Of a DNA stretch of 64,000 bases, positions 57,721-64,000 are shown piece after piece. This stretch comes from Nilaparvata lugens (taxonomy: Eukaryota; Arthropoda; Insecta; Hemiptera; Delphacidae): contig NC_052511.1 in NCBI RefSeq assembly GCF_014356525.2, positions 12,213,175 through 12,277,174 of the forward strand, written 5' to 3'. Position 1 is the stretch's first letter. The number at the start of each line of letters is the position of its first letter. A program made the translations under genes and the position numbers. Below the pieces are notes generated by a model. That model worked only from the letters and a program-made list of their open reading frames with translations, searched no databases and was not told where the DNA came from.

Positions 57721-60700
57721 TGCTAACACGGAGTCTACCGTAAGGGACATACTGGGCCAACTTTCTTTGTAGAAACTTGACCAACAACGAGATAGAAACT
57801 TGTATCCGTTGGCTTCAAAACAGAGGCAACATCGCACACACCTCTTTCTTCCTTCAAACTGGTTCATCAACCAGTTAGTGACAATCAAATATGGCACGCG
57901 GTCACTGGCGACTATTATCACTGCAAATCATGCAAATTATCCGGTTTTCATGCGTGGTCACTCAATTTCTGGAACCTGAATGTCTCATTCCAAAAACTGG
58001 AGGTTCCTCATTTTTGTGTTAGAAGAAGCTGTTTCGAAGTTCATCTTCCGGAATCAATTATTACTTCCTTGAAGAACATCAATACTCAAGAGTTGTAGCT
58101 ATTATGAAAACCGTGACAGCTTTCAACCCGGATTGAACCTGGCCCACCTTGGCCTTGGAAAGGTCCCAGTTTTCATTGTTGAAGTGAAAGTATCAGGCAT
58201 TCCATTCACGAACTAGTCCAGTAGTAAAACAAATCGACCGAACATTTTCCATGGGTGGAGAATCTTGAGCTATTAAATGATAATGGGATGGCAATACTTT
58301 ACTTATAGGAAACCGTAATACTTTCACTCGCATTTATTACTTCTCAATGAGAATTCGAATGATTGATGATCTTTGGATTTGTGGATTTCTTTGTTAAAAT
58401 TAGTGGAAACATGGTGATGTGAGAAAAATAAATAGCTCTTAATCTTTGTCTTTATCAGGAGAGAGGCTCTTGCCCAATGACGTAGGTTCAATGGCTTAAT
58501 ATATGGAGAACAATTATTTTAAACTTAAAGATCACATGGGGCCGGTAGAAAAATAAAATGTCTAGTTTTTCAACCCAACGATTTTATGGAAAACAATTTT
58601 TGTCTAAGTAGTCTAATAGGAGTAATCATCTTTCAAAATCAAATTCAATTAGGTTCATTGAATAAATCAATTGACATTTTTCAATTGGATTTCATATTTG
58701 AAATTGAAGTGAATTTGTTAATTTACCATGTAAATTTGAATTTAGAAGTCGATAATATCATTGAAAGATTGTAAGTATATAGAAATAAACCAGTCTAAAT
58801 TTGAGATTAGAGATGATAACTCGAATTTGCGACAGACAGTTACAATTCTCATAAAATTTTGGGAGAAATATGAGCTATACACAGTGGAGATGTACGAGGA
58901 ATAGTACATTATTGAAGAAAATCCAGAACACACTATTTATCCAATTAGTAAATACCTCAGTATGTGCATTATACGAGCTTACATCAAGTGATCATTCACC
59001 ACATTAATTGAACCAACACTCATATAATTGTCTGGTTCAATTTCTACAAAAGTGGAGCTGTAAGCACAAAGCAACATTGAAGCCTACATCAGAAATGTTC
59101 CCGTTAACGAACAAACTTTGACGGTCGAACCACTTAATTTGCGTTCCGTTGGCACAAAGTTTCGTGCCCAACAAATAACTTTGTGAAGACTTTCTCAGTC
59201 TTCACAAACACTACTGACAAATGCGATTCTATCTATGGTTTCTCCAAGAACTTCTTGCAGTATTCAACGTGATCTACCATGAGAGGAAAGCGAAGAATCT
59301 GAAAAACTGTTACAATGCTCTTACGTCGGAAGTCTATGGAATTTAATACAAACAGAATCTTATATTGTTCAAAAAGGTTTCTCATCCATGTGCATGACAT
59401 TGAAAAAAATATATAATATATATTTTGTTATATTATAACATACCAAAGTCGTTTCAACCCTCACTATTTGTATCAAAATACATAACCCTCCCTCACTCTA
59501 TACTACTACTAATTCGAAGACACAACTATTATTGTGATGATACAAAAACCTAATCAGCTAGAAACTCAATATTCATAAACGGGATGAAAATATTTGATAT
59601 TATGACACGATTTAATTTCCTCCCTGCTCAGTAAATTGAAGTTTATTGAATTTGCCATCACAGACGTTTCACGCAATTTTTATCTTCCTTCTTCCACTGG
59701 AGAATGAGTTGTAATAAACGCACAGTGTTCTCATTTTTCATTTTTCCTGTGTTGGTGTACCGTGTAAAGTCGTTTCTATCAAGAAAATGTATCCATTATA
59801 TCATGAGATGATATCAATTGAATGATTCCGATACCTTCAATGAATTATTTTGATTCATTTTGACGGAGAAATCCTATTCGATTAGTAACTTTAACAAAAC
59901 AACGATCTCGAACTCAAAACTCAATGATTTAGTTCTCATTCAATTTTAATTTTCTAAGTGAATTGAATGTATTGCTTTATCAAATGGGAGGTACCCCAAT
60001 TCTAAATCAATTTTATTGCTTATAAGTTGTATGAGAACAAACGTTATTGAAGAATCAAAGTAGTCTCATATGCTGATGAATCTAAATAACATTAAATACA
60101 TTAGTAATCGATAACAAACTTCTACTAGTGTTACAAAGAAAGTTATCGACAATGAGTTTTTGATAGGAGTGAGAAGTCAACTCTGATTAAGATTGACCAT
60201 TGAGAGAAAGGAAATAAAAGGAATTGTTCTCCTTTTTAAATAAGTAAAGCACTAACTTTCTTACATCAAGTAGAACTCTTTTAAGAACTCCCCATGACCT
60301 TCCTTTGAGGAGCGTGAACTAACTTCTGTTTGAAGGGAAAGTTTCCTTAGAATTCAATGAGAGACTCTTCAATTATTATCATTGGTATAAGACTCACTGG
60401 GAAGAGAAATAAAGTCACTAATTAAAGTTGATCATTAGAGACAGTCTTGTCTTGAAAAAGGTATCATTAAATCCAGGTTGATTCTGAACTAACAAAACAA
60501 CATAAAAAGTCTGGTTTGAGCCCAAAAACTTTGAAAATCAAAACATTTTTTGGTTTCCATTTAATTCTTGATGGAAGTTATGGTTTTAACATAAGATATG
60601 AGAAGAGTCGAAGATCAACAACACAGATTTCAAAAACCTCAGGGCCTTTGCGATATTATCTTCACAACTGATAGATACAGTACATTGAAACTACCGAAAT

Positions 60701-61869
60701 TATGATCAATTCAAAAGGTTCGATGAATTCGATTTTACTTTGTAGAGTCTTGTACAGTAGAGTACCATCGAGATTCGAGATGTATCCGAGTAATTTTTAA
60801 AGATAACAATTTATTGACGTAACTTATAAAAGATCGGATATTTCAATTTTTATTCCGACTTCGACATTAAATATTATACATAACAGTTCACTGTCGACAT
60901 TGTATTCACCTACAGTAGTTCTCATAGCTAATATTAGAAGTGAAAACAATTATTCCTCATGAAAGCTTAATGCCAGGTCATTAAACTTGAACTTGACTCT
61001 CTCACAATAAAAATGTGTAGGTTTCTGCAGAGATTACATTAATACATTTTTAGAATAACTTAAATACTGCAGTATATGCCATGAAGAATCCCATAATAGA
61101 TGTTTTGCATATCCCATTGATTTGTACTTTCAAATTTTCTATATTTCTCATTTCAGCATGATTGTTATTTTAGTTTCCTTCGTGAGACAGTGCCATGCTG
61201 TCACATGAAAGATCATTGAATATCCCACTCTTCAAATTGTTCGAGCATTTTCAAACACAATTGCCAACACACTGTACTTTGACAACCATTTGAGCATCCA
61301 CGTACCAGTACACATAATTAGTGAAAATTCCTTCCACAGCGTATTTGTTGTTGAATTCCCACACTTGTCAATGTTTCAACTACACTCAACAACTCAACCA
61401 GCTTCACTCTCAGCTCATTTCAATGACAATGATTCAAATTTCCAGTTCTTATCCTGGGAAGTATTTCGATAATTGTTTACACTCTTCCAAACAAAATCAG
61501 TCCAGCCTTGCCAGTTTTTTTAAAACTCCAAATATGATGATGATGATAATATCCTCGCAATAAGGAGTTGAATCTCAATAGTAGCAGTAAAACTCCACTT
61601 CGAATGCACAAAAGGAACCCAAATTGCTGAACTGTGGTGGAAAAACAATATTATTGACTGAGATTCAGTTTCTATAAAAACCTTTTATAGAAACTGGGAG
61701 TTCTAAATAAACTTTCTCTAGTAAATGAATCTATTGAACTATCGTACCCCTCCCAAAATTTATCAATTAGCTTTTATTGAAACATTATCACTTTGCAGGA
61801 GATTACTGAACAAGGAGAATTGATAGATATGGATAAGAATATAAGATAAGATATGGTTCAAGGAGGTGG

Positions 61870-62100
61870 ATGAGGGAAAAATCATGAGAGGAGAATGGGA
61901 AAATAGAGAAGTAACAAAGTTGAATATATGAACGTTTGTGAGAAAGGATTTGGAAAGTTGAAGAACTAAGGAATAGAGGAGTAAATAGTAGAAGTTGAGG
62001 AGTTGCTGAGTGAAGAAGAAGAAGAAGAAGGAAAAGAAGAGGAAGAAAAATGAGAGGATGGAGAAAGAAAGTTGTGAAGAAAAGGTGTGGATGAAGGATC
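61870..62100. repeat. Purine-rich tract
   Basis: Third, shorter purine tract with GAAGAAGAAGAAGAAGG at its core (about 62013-62040). Confidence 0.85.
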
Positions 62101-63083
62101 CGGTACGAAGAAGCCGGAATCTGGTGGGAGCGTCGATTGCTGAATAATATAGGTCATGTTGAGGAACATAAATTCCCAATGTTCACTATCATGTTTCATC
62201 CGAGAATTCTCTCGAGCGTGTGATGTCCATATAACTTACAATATTGAATATTGAAGGTGCAACAGACTAATGGTCTTTCCTGACTTTGAAAAGATAGGAA
62301 AGTCAGGGTATAGGTCTACTACCTTTTTACCATAACATCACAAAATGAGAGTATTGAAGAGAATAAGAGGATGATTACTGATGATTTTGAAAACTTGAAA
62401 AAAAGCATAGAAGATTAAAAACAACTAATAATTTTATTCATAAAGGGGTGGAACTTCAAGTAACTCTAAGTTGATTGGTTAGGTCAGGTTCATCTACGGT
62501 GTAAGATGGTGATATTCTTCAGCAAAGGATATTCTTCACCTAAATAAATTATACTAAATAAATAATGCTTGATCATGTATCGTTGTGAATATCGTTGTAT
62601 GTTTGCTACATTTCAGAAGCACAACACTGTAGCTTCTTGAGCTGAGCAGCATTCGTGATTACCTACAACAGCACTCAAGAGTTCAATCTTAAAATACCAC
62701 TCGATTCCTGTTTGCAGGTATCCCATCAACATTTTTCTACTACTACCTCATCCCTGTACAAACTTTTCATTAGAAATATTCACTAAATCCTTCGTCCTGT
62801 ACTAAACTTTCACTTGATTCTACTGCAAACAACAAATGTTATTGTGGGGAAAAGCTGGGAAACTCTTGAGAGACCCTTGATCGGTTATTAAATCACAAAG
62901 AAACATAGATTCAATAGCTATTAAATCACCAAGGTATTAATCAAAAGACACTGAAAAACTATTGAGTTATCACACTTTCTGATTGATTCATGAATTATTT
63001 TACAGTTGGAACATTGTGAGGCTACAGTTATTGAAGGAGAAGCTATTGATATGTTGACCAGATTATACGTCTTCCTTTTTCAG

Positions 63084-63190
63084 GATGAGCAGGTTTTGTT
63101 AAGCAGGACATGAGTGGCTTGGACGTGCTCTCAAATCAAAAAGAATTTCTGTGTCATAAGTTCAAGGACATCAACGTTAACGGTGCTTGA
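63084..63190 (+). other. Candidate 5'UTR and first coding exon
   Basis: After CTTCCTTTTTCAG (a good acceptor) comes ATG at 63110 with the frame MSGLDVLSNQKEFLCHKFKD, closing at TGA 63188-63190 after 26 residues. A weak donor GTGCTT follows AACG at about 63183. If real, this starts a + strand gene continuing beyond the window. Support is limited to acceptor quality and coding-like composition. Confidence 0.22.
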
Positions 63191-64000
63191 ATTCGGGGAT
63201 TTATGTAGGGAAGAATATAACAATAATAATTGTCCAACCCCCTTATCATTCTTTTATCACTTCAAGAAATGAACTTCATGATCAATATATTTGTCTTATT
63301 CTTCATGAAACTATAAATCAATATCAAGAATATCCAACTGTTTCTTTATTTAGATACTTTCGAAATTGCTCTGTATTGGGCTTATTAGCCTTTTTCCAAG
63401 AAATAAATATCCTATTGGAATTCGTGGGACTCCAAAAATTGTAGAAGATTTATCTTATCAATGCATTTTTTCAACTGGATAAAAATCTTTCTCATATTCT
63501 TAGTTTATCAAAATATTATCATCTGTACATTTATGTCAACCTAGATGGAAATATATGTTTTAGCATTTATTACGTTTTTGTAGAGACCTTTTTTATAATC
63601 ACGCCTTCTAGTAGTTAAAAAACTAATTATTTTTAAAGCGTTTAAGCGATCCTCCCTCTAAATATAAATTTCCCTAGCGGTGCAAGCTATGTTACATAAA
63701 GTAAATTATCCAATCATTTTTTATTGAACCTTGGAAAATATTATTGTTGGGTTTCAAACAGAAATTGCAATTATAGATGGGTCTGTGTGATTGTTGTTGA
63801 AGTATGATTATAGTTTGATTTTCAGCTCTCAGAGTATCAATACTGTTTTTGCATGGAAATTCATTGATTACCTTTTACCATACTATTTATTGTGTCTTAT
63901 TTGACATGAATCAATCTGCTCGATCTCTTTATCCATTTGATTGTAGATTTGGAAAATGAGTATATTTTGAAACTATAATAATTTTTTTTCAATTGAACGT

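Larger units (their letters stand above)
50880..64000. other. Repeat-rich stretch upstream of the Asp-rich gene
   Basis: Must include the 5' intron of the Asp-rich gene and perhaps its untranslated first exon and promoter, which I could not locate. It holds a CA microsatellite, a Helitron-like element, several purine tracts and an inverted-repeat-bounded segment. Long frames here follow from simple sequence. Confidence 0.5.

Noticed and set aside
55595..57921. Several minus-strand frames rich in Ser, Phe and Leu
   Set aside because: They follow from the purine tracts on the + strand. The start of the 57601-57921 frame looks slightly more natural but has no splice partner.
1..64000. tRNA, rRNA and CRISPR signals
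   Set aside because: I looked for T-arm GGTTCRANNCC patterns and regularly spaced repeats and found none that fit; the tandem arrays present have degenerate units without unique spacers.

Overview
This window looks like AT-rich nuclear DNA of an insect, most likely a hemipteran of the planthopper type. Three things point that way: genes split by GT-AG introns, a Copia element primed by the 5' half of initiator tRNA-Met, and many short inverted-repeat elements together with the scattered motif TAGGCCTA. The taxon is an inference from repeat style. No tRNA, rRNA or CRISPR array was seen.

Layout. (1) 1-7.4 kb, + strand: the 3' end of a gene I do not recognise, with a 145 bp coding exon present twice in an apparently identical direct duplication, then two further exons ending at a stop at 6240. 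A 1.35 kb terminal-inverted-repeat element follows the duplication directly. (2) 7.4-12.4 kb: no gene seen. (3) 12.45-13.35 kb, - strand: a single-exon PIG-L gene, the GlcNAc-PI de-N-acetylase of GPI-anchor synthesis. (4) 17.06-50.88 kb, - strand: a 34 kb gene of seven coding exons whose splice phases all agree. It encodes a 555-residue protein with a signal peptide, no cysteine after it, five long poly-aspartate runs, a lysine-rich middle and a compact C-terminal region. I cannot name it, and it is the most interesting object here. (5) 51-64 kb: repeats and purine tracts, with one weak candidate first exon near 63.1 kb.

The introns of the large gene hold most of the mobile DNA. They contain a 2.65 kb Copia element with apparently identical LTRs but its integrase and reverse transcriptase core deleted, six short inverted-repeat elements of three families between 37 and 42 kb, a Helitron-like 5' end, a pyrimidine tract of about 900 bp, and a duplicated block of AGGTCA nuclear-receptor half-sites near 36.5 kb.

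The three genes show no functional link. Everything was read by eye: splice sites rest on consensus and phase agreement, and no homology search was possible.
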